Shown: positions 1 through 8,230 of the stretch, piece by piece | Layout: the number at the start of each line of letters is the position of its first letter | Numbering within the stretch: position 1 is the stretch's first letter | Source of the DNA: Bacteroidaceae bacterium | GTDB taxonomy: Bacteria; Bacteroidota; Bacteroidia; Bacteroidales; Bacteroidaceae | Direction of reading: 5' to 3' | DNA length: 32,487 nt | NCBI GenBank assembly: GCA_017483665.1 | Contig: JAFUVM010000083.1 | Location: forward strand, 1-32,487 | Made by a program: the position numbers and the translations under genes | The notes under the pieces: model-generated | The model's input: the letters and a program-made list of their open reading frames with translations, nothing else | Told to the model about the DNA's origin: nothing | The model's database searches: none

Positions 1-216
1 AGCAGATTTACAAATATAAAGTGTTAATAATCAATAAAGTTATAAACTAAAAATATATAGAATATGATAGATGTTTTAAAGCCCGAATTTTGTGTATCAT
101 GTACCGCTTCAACGGAGCGGAAATTGTACTAAGTTATTTTTAAACGATTACTAAAATGTGAAAAGCAAAAGGCTGGGGGGCGATGCTATGCCTGTAGTTC
201 GTGTAATTCATTGTCA

Positions 217-1545
217 ATGATTAGATATTACCTCTGTATAGTTATTTTCGGCTTCTCCTGTGCCGTCTTTGCGCAGGAGAGGCTCGACTCGGTTTGTGCC
301 GTTGTGAAGGATGCAGCCACCGGAGAACCAATACCGTACGTCATGGTCTACGTCTCTCAGTCCTGCGGCACCATCACCAACTACGACGGCGAGTTCTGCC
401 TGCAATGCCTTCCCACCGACGTGCTCCGCATTTCCTGCATGGGCTACCAGCGTGTCTACTGCAAGGCAGCCGAGCTCTCCGAAGCCATCCTCACGAAGCC
501 CATTGCATCGACCTTGCGCGAAGTGACTGTCATGGCCACCGACGACATCCTGTTACGGCTGGTGCGCAAGATGCAGAAGGAAGCCAAGAAGAACAAGAAG
601 GCCGAGGGACATTACTTCTTCCGCCTGACCACTCAGTATCCGGGCACCAACGAGCTGGCGGAAGCTTTCCTGAGCGCCAAGTCGTGTGTGCAGATTCGCG
701 ACATCACCTTCCACAGCGGCAATCGCGGCCTGCTCTCCGATGGAATCCTCGAAAACAAAGACTTGAAGGGCCTGGGCCGCACCAACATGCACCTCTTCCT
801 GCGCTTGGCTCCCGTCTTGGTGAACTTCGATGTTTGGGACGTCGCATTCGTTCCGGCGGACATTTTCCTGAAGCGCGGACGAATCTACGACGTGTCGTGC
901 TCGGCTTTCAAGGAGGAGGACGGCACCGAGATATGCAAGATAACGGTGACGGGCGACAGCAATATCGTCTCGAGGCCCTTGCTGGAAGGGTCGTTGTACG
1001 TCGACCGGAAGACGTGCCGCCTGCTGCACTTCGACGGACAGATGCGCGGACTGTACCTGAAAGCGTACGACCAGGCCCGCCGACGCATCACCAAAGATCT
1101 GGTGCAGTACACGATGCATGTCGACTATCGCCACGATCATGGCTTCACCGAGATAGCCAACATGTCCGGAACCATCGTGCAGGACAAGGTCATGCTCCGC
1201 TATCTCCTGTTCAACCTTGGCGACAAAGAGATTCCGTTCAGAAAGTCGGTCCGTGTGGAAGACAACATGTTGCAGACTATCGACAAGGTGGGATTTGACT
1301 CCGTCCTGTGGGACATGACCGGCATCGTGAAGCGCACACGGCAGGAGGAGCGTGTGGCTTTCGGGGACAGCACCTTCCGCATGCCCGACCGCTCGAAGTA
1401 CAACGTCGCGCCCACGGTGCAGGAGCGTGAGACCAACACATACCTCAGGGATGCCATCCGCCAGCTGAAGGGCAACGCCATGCAGTTGCATCGCGGGCTT
1501 CCTCAGAGCAGCGTCCCCAAGAATCGCGTGGTGCATATAAAATAA
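217..1545 (+). CDS. Secreted carboxypeptidase-regulatory-like domain protein
   Basis: A 442-residue protein of unknown exact role. Residues 1-20 form a signal peptide (hydrophobic run ending AVFAQ), so it is exported. Residues about 25-100 read as a carboxypeptidase-regulatory-like beta-sandwich of the type common in Bacteroidota surface proteins (GEPIPYVMVYV, then TNYDGEF and the LRISCMGY segment). The rest, about 340 residues, has no motif I recognise; such proteins are usually annotated only by their N-terminal domain. A TTG two codons upstream is possible, but the ATG puts the signal peptide directly at the N-terminus. The gene stands alone, converges on nhaA, and its stop codon lies inside the first unit of a 22-bp tandem repeat. 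I found no clear TAnnTTTG promoter in the AT-rich 216 bases upstream, which hold only a small hairpin near 104-120. Confidence 0.8.
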   Translation: MIRYYLCIVIFGFSCAVFAQERLDSVCAVVKDAATGEPIPYVMVYVSQSCGTITNYDGEFCLQCLPTDVLRISCMGYQRVYCKAAELSEAILTKPIASTLREVTVMATDDILLRLVRKMQKEAKKNKKAEGHYFFRLTTQYPGTNELAEAFLSAKSCVQIRDITFHSGNRGLLSDGILENKDLKGLGRTNMHLFLRLAPVLVNFDVWDVAFVPADIFLKRGRIYDVSCSAFKEEDGTEICKITVTGDSNIVSRPLLEGSLYVDRKTCRLLHFDGQMRGLYLKAYDQARRRITKDLVQYTMHVDYRHDHGFTEIANMSGTIVQDKVMLRYLLFNLGDKEIPFRKSVRVEDNMLQTIDKVGFDSVLWDMTGIVKRTRQEERVAFGDSTFRMPDRSKYNVAPTVQERETNTYLRDAIRQLKGNAMQLHRGLPQSSVPKNRVVHIK

Positions 1546-1617
1546 GCGCCTTGCGCTTCCGAGATAAGCACGGGGCACTTCCGAAATAAGCGCCTTGCGC
1601 TTCCCAGATAAGCGCAC
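1542..1617. repeat. Exact 22-bp tandem repeat, 3.5 units
   Basis: Units begin with ATAAGC at 1542, 1564, 1586 and 1608, so the period is exactly 22 bp. Units 1 and 3 are nearly identical and carry the dyad AAGCGC-CTT-GCGCTT; unit 2 has diverged to AAGCAC-GGG-GCACTT. The stop codon of the upstream gene (1543-1545) is inside unit 1. The array fills most of the gap between two converging genes. Period and TTCCGAA content recall the larger arrays at 7.9 and 23.0 kb, but direct homology is not clear. Confidence 0.85.
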
Positions 1618-1671
1618 AAAGGTTTTGTGATATGTGCTGAGAGATGCGCGGCAGTCACCGCACAGTTGTCC

Positions 1672-3069
1672 CTATTCTTCAGCTTTCTGTTCGGCTGTCT
1701 TCTGTGCTTCGATGGCTCGCAGACGCTCCATTTCTTCCTCGCTCGGCAGGTAGCGGTTCAGCATGAGACAGCCCACGAGGGCACTGGCTATCGTGCCGCA
1801 CAGGATGCCCAGCTTGGCGTCGTTCAGCAGGTCGGCGTGCACGGGCGGATAGCTCAGTGCTGCCATGAACATGCTGACGGTGAAGCCTATGCCGCACAGC
1901 ATGCAGATGCTGGCGAACGACTTCCAGTCGGCATTGTGCGGCATGCGGATGATGCCCAGCTTGATGCCCAGCCACGAGAAGCTCAGCACGCCGCAGAACT
2001 TGCCGACGAGCAGACCCAGGAAGACGGCCAGACCTACGCCCGAGAAGAGGCTCATGGCGTTCATGCCGGCAAAGTTGACACCTGCGTTGGCAAAGGCGAA
2101 GAGCGGGATAATCTGGTAGTTGACGGGCATCTTCAGCTCGTCCTCCATGTCCTGCAGGGGGCTGATAAGGTGGTCGCTGCCCGACTCGACGCTCTTGAGC
2201 AGGGCTATCTCCTCGTCGGTCAGCACGACGGGCTTGTTGCGGTCGGCACGTGTGACGGTGGTGCTGGGGAAGTGCTGCAGGCTGCGGCGGATGCGCTCGA
2301 TGTAGAACTTCGTGCCGCGCGGCAGGTTGGCAGGTACGCAGAAGGCCAGCACGACACCGGCTATCGTGGCGTGGATGCCGCTGTTGAGCATGCAGTACCA
2401 GAGCAGCAGGCCCGTGTTGAAATAGAAGGCCTTGGTGCGGATGCCGAGCTTGTTGCCTGCGGCGAGCACGGCCACGATGGCTGCCGAGGCCAGCAGGAAC
2501 CAGTTGTTCAGGTGGTCGGTGTAGCGGATGGCAATGACGACGATGCCGCCCAGGTCGTCGGCAACGGCCAGGGCTGCGAGGAAGACCTTCAGGCTGACGG
2601 GGCAACGCTTGCTGAAGATGCTCAGACAACCCAGCGAGAAGGCGATGTCCGTCGCCATCGGGATGGTCATGCCGCGCTCCATGACGGGGTCCTTCGGGCA
2701 TATCAGGAAGAAGAGAATGACGGGGATTATCATGCCGCCGCACGCTCCGATGATGGGCGCCAGGGCTTTCTTCATGCTCGACAGCTCGCCGCACAGCAGT
2801 TCGCGCTTAATCTCGAGTCCGACGCTCAGGAAGAAGACGGCCATGAGGTAGTCGTTGATGAAGTCGCCCAGCGACATGGTGTGTCCGCCGTGGCTGAACA
2901 CGTTGAAGTTGCCCAGGCTCAGCGAGACGGGCAGGCTCCACAGCTGCCGGTAGAGGTCGCCCCAGGGACTGTTGGCAATAATCAAGGCCAGAATGGTGGC
3001 AATGGCAAGCAGCACACTACTGCTCACGTACTTGCGTAGCATGCTGATGAAGGGATAGTTGTTCTGCAT
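1672..3069 (-). CDS. nhaA: NhaA-type Na+/H+ antiporter
   Basis: A 465-residue inner-membrane protein that exchanges sodium for protons. It is hydrophobic throughout, with about 12 predicted membrane segments. The family's key acidic residues are visible: Asp141 in ATDIAFSLG (E. coli Asp133) and the Asp171-Asp172 pair in ADDLGGIVVIA (E. coli Asp163-164). An insert rich in charged residues around 255-300 and a charged Glu/Lys-rich tail of about 20 residues follow the Bacteroidota form, which is longer than the E. coli protein. A TTG codon at 3096 would extend the frame by nine codons, but it overlaps the -7 promoter box on the same strand (3094-3101), so the ATG at 3069 is preferred. The gene is monocistronic. 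Confidence 0.95.
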   Translation of the reverse strand: MQNNYPFISMLRKYVSSSVLLAIATILALIIANSPWGDLYRQLWSLPVSLSLGNFNVFSHGGHTMSLGDFINDYLMAVFFLSVGLEIKRELLCGELSSMKKALAPIIGACGGMIIPVILFFLICPKDPVMERGMTIPMATDIAFSLGCLSIFSKRCPVSLKVFLAALAVADDLGGIVVIAIRYTDHLNNWFLLASAAIVAVLAAGNKLGIRTKAFYFNTGLLLWYCMLNSGIHATIAGVVLAFCVPANLPRGTKFYIERIRRSLQHFPSTTVTRADRNKPVVLTDEEIALLKSVESGSDHLISPLQDMEDELKMPVNYQIIPLFAFANAGVNFAGMNAMSLFSGVGLAVFLGLLVGKFCGVLSFSWLGIKLGIIRMPHNADWKSFASICMLCGIGFTVSMFMAALSYPPVHADLLNDAKLGILCGTIASALVGCLMLNRYLPSEEEMERLRAIEAQKTAEQKAEE

Positions 3070-3093
3070 CTTCGTTTGTGTTGTATTTTTCCG

Positions 3094-3101
3094 CAAAGAT
3101 A
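3094..3101 (-). promoter_or_regulatory. Bacteroidota -7 box for nhaA
   Basis: On the minus strand the sequence reads TATCTTTGCGG, matching TAnnTTTG. It lies 25 bp before the nhaA ATG. No good -33 TTTG is seen. The box excludes the TTG at 3096 as a start. Confidence 0.7.
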
Positions 3102-3172
3102 CAAAAAAATGAAGAATGAAGAGTTAGGAATGAAGAATTAAAAGGTGCAGAAGGCTGAAAAAGTCCGTTTTA

Positions 3173-3204
3173 TTTGTCTTTTTCGTTACTTCTTTGTACT
3201 TTTG
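3173..3204 (+). promoter_or_regulatory. Promoter of the DPP IV unit (TTTG-N20-TACTTTTG)
   Basis: TTTG at 3173-3176 and TACTTTTG at 3197-3204 are separated by 20 bp, the expected Bacteroidota -33/-7 layout. Transcription would start near 3210, about 23 bases before the ATG at 3233. Confidence 0.75.
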
Positions 3205-3232
3205 CTGTGTGAATACCTAAATTTGCAGAAAG

Positions 3233-5437
3233 ATGAAACGATACACGACACTTCTGGTGCTCCTTTGCGCCGTTATCTGTATGAACGCAGCCGACCGCCT
3301 GACGCTCTCCGACCTGACCGGCGGCATGTACTCAGCCCAGGGCATCTCGGGCGTGACGCCTTTGCTCGACGGCGAGAGCTACGGCTGCATCGCCCCCGGC
3401 GGCAAGCAGATTGTCCGTCACAGCTTCCGCACAGGAGAGCAGACGGGGGTCCTCTTCGACGTTGATAACGTGAAGAACCGCGTCAAGCTGGACCGCATCG
3501 ACGGCTATCAGATGAGCCCCGACGAGACACACATCCTTGTTCGTACCCAGACACGGAGCATCTACCGGCACAGCCGCACGGCAGAGTATTATATATATAA
3601 TGTGCGGAACCGTACCCTCGCGCACCTGAGCGAAGGCGGACCGCAAGAGCAGCCCCTGTGGAGCCGCGACGGCACGATGATTGCCTTCGTGCGCGACGGG
3701 AACCTGTTCCTCGTGAAGCTCCTGTTCAACAACAGCGAGAGCCAGGTGACGAAGGACGGCGAGTTCGGCAAGGTCATCAACGGCAAGCCCGACTGGGTGA
3801 ACGAGGAAGAGTTCTCCTTCAGCCGTGCCTTCGACTTCAATGCCGACGGCACGATGCTGGCCTGGATTCGCTACGACGAGACGGAGGTGCCGCTCTTCAG
3901 CTTCCCCTGGTACAAGGGTTTGAATCCCGAAAAGAAGGATTATGCCGACTACCCCGGCTCGTACGGCTACAAGTACCCCATAGCCGGAGCACGCAACAGC
4001 ACGGTCAGCGTGCACAGCTTCGACATCAAGAGCCGCGTCATCCGCAAGATGCAGCTCCCTCTGCCCGCTGACGGCTACGTGCCGCGCATCTTCTTTAGCG
4101 AGCAAGACCCCGAGCAATTGCTCGTCCTCACCCTGAACCGACACCAGGACCAGCTCGACATCTGCCTGGCCAACCCGCGGAGCACCGAGTGCCGCGTCAT
4201 TCTGCGTGAACAGGCAGAACGCTATGTGCCCGAGGAAACCATCACGTCCTTCAGCACGACACCCGACGGCTTTGTCCTGCTCTCCAACCGCAGCGGCAAC
4301 AAACACCTCTACCTCTACGACATGCGCGGCACGTTGCGCCGACAGATAACGAGCGGCGACTACGAGGTCTGCAACTTCTACGGCTACGACAGCAAGACGG
4401 GCAACGCCTTCTATTCCAGCAATCAGGAGAGTCCCATGCGCAAGAGCGTCTATCGGAGCGACAGCAAGGGCAAGGTGTCGCGCCTCAGCTCTTCTGCGAC
4501 AGGCACGAACAGCGCCGTCTTCAGCAAAGGGTTCCGCTACTTCATGAACACATGGAGCGACCTGAACACGCCCCCGGTGGTCAGCCTCTGCGACGCTTCC
4601 GGCAAGAGCCTCAAGGTGCTGGAGGACAACGCTAACCTGCGGCAGAAGCTTGCATCTCTCAAGCTTGGCGAGCGGAAATTCTTCTCCTTCACCACAGCCG
4701 ACGGCGTGAAGCTGAACGGTTTCATGGTGCTGCCGGCCGACTTCAACCTGGGTCGGAAGTACCCCGTCGTCATGCATCAGTACAGCGGACCGGGCAGTCA
4801 GCAGGTGGTCGACAGCTGGAGCGCAGGCAACATGGGCGGTTGTCTCTACGAGCAATACTTGGCCCAGGAGGGCTTCATCTGCGTCTGTGTGGACGGTCGC
4901 GGCACGGGTGGTCGCGGCAGAGAGTTCGAGCAATGCACCTACCTCAAACTCGGCCAGCTGGAGAGCCACGACCAAGTGGAGGCTGCCATCTGGCTCGGCC
5001 AGCAGGCTTACGTCGATAAGAATCGCATCGCCATCTGGGGCTGGAGCTACGGCGGCTTCAACACCTTGATGAGCATGAGCGAGGGCCGTCCCGTCTTTGC
5101 CGCAGGCGTGGCCGTGGCTGCTCCCTGCAGCTGGCGCTACTACGACAGCATCTACACCGAACGCTACATGCGCACACCCGGCGAAAACGGCAGCGGCTAC
5201 GACGTCTGCCCCATCAGCCGTGCCGACAAGCTCAGCGGCAAGCTCCTGCTCATTCACGGCCTTGCCGACGACAACGTCCACTTCCGCAACGCGGCAGAGT
5301 ACACCGAGGCGCTCGTGCAAGCCGACAAAGACTTCCGCGAGCTGACGTACACCAACCGCAATCACAGCATCTATGGCGGCAACACACGCAACCATCTCTT
5401 CCGTCAGATAACGGAGCACTTCAAGAGCATGAATTAG
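3233..5437 (+). CDS. Dipeptidyl-peptidase IV (S9B serine peptidase)
   Basis: A 734-residue exported prolyl dipeptidyl-peptidase that removes X-Pro or X-Ala dipeptides from peptide N-termini. Residues 1-19 are a signal peptide (LLVLLCAVICMNA). Residues about 40-470 form the beta-propeller, which holds the substrate-gating double Glu in DWVNEEEF (187-194). The C-terminal alpha/beta-hydrolase contains all three catalytic residues: Ser605 in GWSYGG, Asp679 in HGLADDNVHF and His711 in NHSIYGG. Length and motif order match the Bacteroidales enzymes, for example the periodontal DPP IV family. A strong promoter precedes it, and the next gene follows after 37 bp, so the two are probably cotranscribed. 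The likely role is periplasmic breakdown of proline-rich dietary or host peptides. Nothing looks broken. Confidence 0.95.
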   Translation: MKRYTTLLVLLCAVICMNAADRLTLSDLTGGMYSAQGISGVTPLLDGESYGCIAPGGKQIVRHSFRTGEQTGVLFDVDNVKNRVKLDRIDGYQMSPDETHILVRTQTRSIYRHSRTAEYYIYNVRNRTLAHLSEGGPQEQPLWSRDGTMIAFVRDGNLFLVKLLFNNSESQVTKDGEFGKVINGKPDWVNEEEFSFSRAFDFNADGTMLAWIRYDETEVPLFSFPWYKGLNPEKKDYADYPGSYGYKYPIAGARNSTVSVHSFDIKSRVIRKMQLPLPADGYVPRIFFSEQDPEQLLVLTLNRHQDQLDICLANPRSTECRVILREQAERYVPEETITSFSTTPDGFVLLSNRSGNKHLYLYDMRGTLRRQITSGDYEVCNFYGYDSKTGNAFYSSNQESPMRKSVYRSDSKGKVSRLSSSATGTNSAVFSKGFRYFMNTWSDLNTPPVVSLCDASGKSLKVLEDNANLRQKLASLKLGERKFFSFTTADGVKLNGFMVLPADFNLGRKYPVVMHQYSGPGSQQVVDSWSAGNMGGCLYEQYLAQEGFICVCVDGRGTGGRGREFEQCTYLKLGQLESHDQVEAAIWLGQQAYVDKNRIAIWGWSYGGFNTLMSMSEGRPVFAAGVAVAAPCSWRYYDSIYTERYMRTPGENGSGYDVCPISRADKLSGKLLLIHGLADDNVHFRNAAEYTEALVQADKDFRELTYTNRNHSIYGGNTRNHLFRQITEHFKSMN

Positions 5438-5474
5438 TCGCACACGCTTGACAAACGAATAAAGTAGCACAAAC

Positions 5475-7796
5475 ATGAGACGCAATACATTCCTTCTGCT
5501 TCTCCTGTCCTGCTGTTCCCTCGCATGGGCACAGCAACGTCCGGCGGGCGGAGCCACAGAGACCACGCCCTCGCGCTCGGAATACTTCTCGTGGATAAAC
5601 AACACCAACGAGGGTGCCACCGAGGAACAGACGCGTATCAACCTCGACTTCTTCCGGTGGTTGCACGACGCCTACGGCATGACGCTCGACATCTACGCTT
5701 TCGATGCCGGACAAATCGACGGCTCGCAGATGTACGGCAGCATGAAGAGCGACCGCTTCCGCCGGCAGTTCCCGCGAGGCTTCCAGCCCCTGAGCCAGCA
5801 AGCCGCAGCCATGAACACCAAGCTTGGCCTTTGGTGCGGTCCCGACGGCTTCGGCGACACGGAGCAGGAGGCGCAGGAGCGCGAAGAGATGATGGTGTCG
5901 CTGGTGCGCGACTACGGCTTCGGTCTCTTCAAGATGGATGCCGTCTGCGGACAGCTTCGCCCCGAGAAGTACGACAACTTCGACCGCATGATGACCCGCA
6001 TCCGCCAGTATTGTCCCGACTTTGTCCTGCTCAACCATCGCCTCGACCTCGGCCCCGGCACTCGCCACAGCACGACCTACCTGCTCGGCGGCGCTGAGAC
6101 CTATATCGACGTTCACATGGCTAATAATGTCACAGCCACGCATCATCGGGTAGGGGCCATGACCCGTAAGTCGCCCGAGGGACTGACGCGTCTGACCGAA
6201 GACCACGGCGTCTGCCTCAGCTCCTGCCTCGACTACTGGGAGGACGACCTCATCCTGCAGGCCTTCGGACGCGAGCTTATCCTTGCCCCCGAGCTTTATG
6301 CCAACCCCTGGCTGCTGCGCGACGACGAGTATCCGCGCTTGGCCTACATCTTCAACCTGCATCGTCTCTACCGCGACATCCTGCCCGTCGCCAAGCGTTT
6401 GCCCGAGGCACAGTACGGCCCCGAAGCCCTCACCCGCGGCAACGGCAGGACGCAGTTCCTCACGCTCCGCAACCTCTCGTGGCAGACGAAACGCTACCGC
6501 ATCCGCCTGGACGAGGAGACTGGACTCAGCAAGACGGGCAAACAGGTGCAGATGCGTCTTTATCATCCTTATATCCACGACCTTGGTCGACATCGCTACG
6601 GCGACGAAGTGGAGGTGGAGGTGCTGCCTTTCCGTAGTGCCTTGCTCAAGCTGACCACCGAACGCGAGCGCGACAAGACGCTGGTCAGCGGCATCCCGTA
6701 CTACATCATCAGCGAGGTGGGGACGCCCGAGGTACAGCTTCTCGGCGAACCCGGCGAGACGTATCAGGTCAGTATCAACGGCAAACGGCAGACCGTCTCC
6801 TTTCCCGGACAGAAGCGCACCGAGCCCTACCATCGCCAGCTGCCCGCCATGCAGTCCGTCGACGTGCCCGCCGACGCCGCTTCCCTTTACTTCGCCACGG
6901 CCTTTGCCGCCGACAACAACGCCCTCGAGGTGCGCGAGCTCCGGCGCTCCGGCCCTACGCAGATACCGCAAGTGCAGGCTGCCCGCGACGCCTTCTTCCG
7001 CCAATCGCTCTTCATCGAACGCGACATCTGGGACGCAGCCCTCTTCGACGGCGACCCCGCCACAGCCTTCAGCATCGCCCAGCGCTGGGGCGACCAGCGC
7101 GTGTCGAACTCCTCGGCCCTGCTCATCGACTTGGGCAGACCCATGCAGCTCGACGAGCTTTGCCTTGATTTCCAGAACGAATACGACCTCTCGCCCCTTC
7201 GTACAGCCGAAGGCATGACGGTGAGAGCCAGCTCCGACCTCGCCTCGTGGCGCTCCGTCGTGGCCCTTGCCGACAAACGGATGCGCATCGACATGCGCGG
7301 AATGGGAGCCGTCCGCTTCGTCAAGCTGCCCGTCTGCCCCCTGCGCATCAGCGAGATTTATGGCCTGAAGGACGGCAAACCTGTTGACCGCACAGGCTGG
7401 CGTGCCAACAACCTCTTCCGCGATTACAACAGAGCGGGCGCTACGGCTCGTCAAGCTTGGCAGAGCACCTTCACCCTCGGCACGATACCCCCGGGCTCGT
7501 ACCTCTGCATCGCCATCCCCGGCGAGTGCGGCAACGAAGGCGCCTGGGCGGCAGTCAAGGTGGACGGCCAGTACGTGGGCTGTCCAGACCGCGCCCCCTC
7601 CTTCATGTCCAACACGTGGGAGTGTCCCGTGCGGCGCACCTCGCACGACTACACCTACTATCTTCCCCTCACTCCCGACATGAGCGGCAAGACCATTCAG
7701 GCTTGGGCTCTGGCCTTCGGCACGCAGCAGCTCCAGCCCGAAGTCTGGGTGACAGCCTATCCCATCCCCTTCGAGACGAAGAACGTCAAGTACTGA
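5475..7796 (+). CDS. Secreted alpha-galactosidase-clan-like glycoside hydrolase
   Basis: A 773-residue exported protein with signal peptide MRRNTFLLLLLSCCSLAWAQ. Residues about 35-330 look like a TIM barrel of the GH-D clan (GH27/GH36-like). GLWCGPDGFGD resembles the GH36 strand before the active site, and FKMDAV places Asp155 where the clan has its nucleophile (K-x-D). Asp253 in SSCLDYWEDD is a candidate acid/base, which is inference. A beta-sandwich follows (about 340-410), and residues about 510-640 resemble an F5/8-type (CBM32-like) carbohydrate-binding module (SNSSALLIDLGRPMQL, RFVKLPV). A final beta domain contains the PGSYLCIAIPGE stretch. The substrate cannot be read from sequence. 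It follows the DPP IV gene by 37 bp and ends at a strong terminator. Confidence 0.7.
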   Translation: MRRNTFLLLLLSCCSLAWAQQRPAGGATETTPSRSEYFSWINNTNEGATEEQTRINLDFFRWLHDAYGMTLDIYAFDAGQIDGSQMYGSMKSDRFRRQFPRGFQPLSQQAAAMNTKLGLWCGPDGFGDTEQEAQEREEMMVSLVRDYGFGLFKMDAVCGQLRPEKYDNFDRMMTRIRQYCPDFVLLNHRLDLGPGTRHSTTYLLGGAETYIDVHMANNVTATHHRVGAMTRKSPEGLTRLTEDHGVCLSSCLDYWEDDLILQAFGRELILAPELYANPWLLRDDEYPRLAYIFNLHRLYRDILPVAKRLPEAQYGPEALTRGNGRTQFLTLRNLSWQTKRYRIRLDEETGLSKTGKQVQMRLYHPYIHDLGRHRYGDEVEVEVLPFRSALLKLTTERERDKTLVSGIPYYIISEVGTPEVQLLGEPGETYQVSINGKRQTVSFPGQKRTEPYHRQLPAMQSVDVPADAASLYFATAFAADNNALEVRELRRSGPTQIPQVQAARDAFFRQSLFIERDIWDAALFDGDPATAFSIAQRWGDQRVSNSSALLIDLGRPMQLDELCLDFQNEYDLSPLRTAEGMTVRASSDLASWRSVVALADKRMRIDMRGMGAVRFVKLPVCPLRISEIYGLKDGKPVDRTGWRANNLFRDYNRAGATARQAWQSTFTLGTIPPGSYLCIAIPGECGNEGAWAAVKVDGQYVGCPDRAPSFMSNTWECPVRRTSHDYTYYLPLTPDMSGKTIQAWALAFGTQQLQPEVWVTAYPIPFETKNVKY

Positions 7797-7820
7797 TACA
7801 CAGAACGAAACGAATAGGAG

Positions 7821-7850
7821 AAGAGGGAACCGCGTTCCCTCTTTTTTGTT
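7821..7850 (+). terminator. Rho-independent terminator of the DPP IV unit
   Basis: A perfect 9-bp stem, AAGAGGGAA (7821-7829) with TTCCCTCTT (7835-7843), 5-base loop CCGCG, running into a T tract. It sits 24 bp after the hydrolase stop codon. Confidence 0.9.
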
Positions 7851-7866
7851 TTTCCCCGTTAACAAA

Positions 7867-8158
7867 TTCTCTTCGACATGTCCTCTTTTTCCTAAGTTCA
7901 CGTATAAAAACTATTTCCAAGCCTTGGAAATATATTTCAGAAGCTTTGAAATATATTTTAGTGCTTTGGAAATATATTTCTGTGCCACTGAAAAAGTTTT
8001 GTTCCCTTCGGCGGGGAAGTTTGTGTCGTGCAGAGGGGAAGTTGGTACTGTGCGGCGGGGAAATTGGTACTGCGCGGAGGAGAATTTTGTATTGTGCGGC
8101 GAGGATGATTGCTTCCTTCGACGAGAAGGCTTATTCCCTTTGGCGAAGGGTTTTATGC
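7867..8158. repeat. Tandem array of 21-22 bp dyad units (array A)
   Basis: This fills the gene-free stretch 7797-8230 between the two flanking terminators. After a less regular lead-in, ATTTC/ATTTT anchors recur at 7913, 7934, 7955 and 7976 (period 21), each unit joined by the palindrome GAAATATATTTC; the first is a near-perfect dyad TATTTCCAAG-C-CTTGGAAATA. The sequence then turns GC-rich, with GAA anchors near 8017, 8039, 8061, 8083, 8105 and 8127 (period 22). The common core is a dyad TTCC...GGAA around a GC-rich centre. Frames through it give heptad-like peptides (KYISKAL), but the 22-bp period breaks any reading frame, so I do not call a gene. Array B at 23.0 kb has the same architecture. 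Confidence 0.85.
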
Positions 8159-8163
8159 AACAT

Positions 8164-8200
8164 AAAAAAGGAAGCCCCCACATTGTGTGGAGGCTTCCTT
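8164..8200 (-). terminator. Terminator of gdhA
   Basis: Read on the minus strand, a 15-bp stem (8186-8200 with 8168-8182), loop of 3, ends in a T tract (A run at 8164-8169 on the plus strand). The single non-Watson-Crick pair is a U-G wobble only in minus-strand RNA, and a C-A mismatch in plus-strand RNA. That supports the minus direction. Confidence 0.9.
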
Positions 8201-8202
8201 AT

Positions 8203-8229
8203 CTCCCCCTAAAGGGGGTAGGGGGGTCT
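8203..8229 (+). repeat. GC-rich palindromic element, copy 1
   Basis: CTCCCCCTAAAGGGGG followed by TAGGGGGGTC, directly after the gdhA stop codon. It has the same layout as elements at 22.0, 22.4, 22.7, 25.3 and 25.5 kb: C-run, short loop, G-run, then a second G-run ending in GGGGTC or similar. Confidence 0.75.
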
Positions 8230-8230
8230 T

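Noticed and set aside
104-120. Hairpin CCGCT/AGCGG before the first gene as a terminator of an upstream gene
   Set aside because: It has only five base pairs and no T tract, and no upstream coding sequence is visible in the window.
3332-5641. A 769-codon open frame on the minus strand opposite the DPP IV gene
   Set aside because: It is antisense to a gene with a full catalytic triad, has no family resemblance, and comes from the GC-rich third-position bias of the real gene.
5421-7901. An 826-codon open frame on the minus strand opposite the hydrolase gene
   Set aside because: It is antisense to a gene with signal peptide and enzyme motifs, has an implausible composition and no promoter, and crosses a terminator.
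7867-8183. Possible small protein with KYISKAL-type heptad repeats in array A
   Set aside because: The peptide repeat only reflects the 21-bp DNA period; the following 22-bp units break the phase, and array B gives a different peptide.
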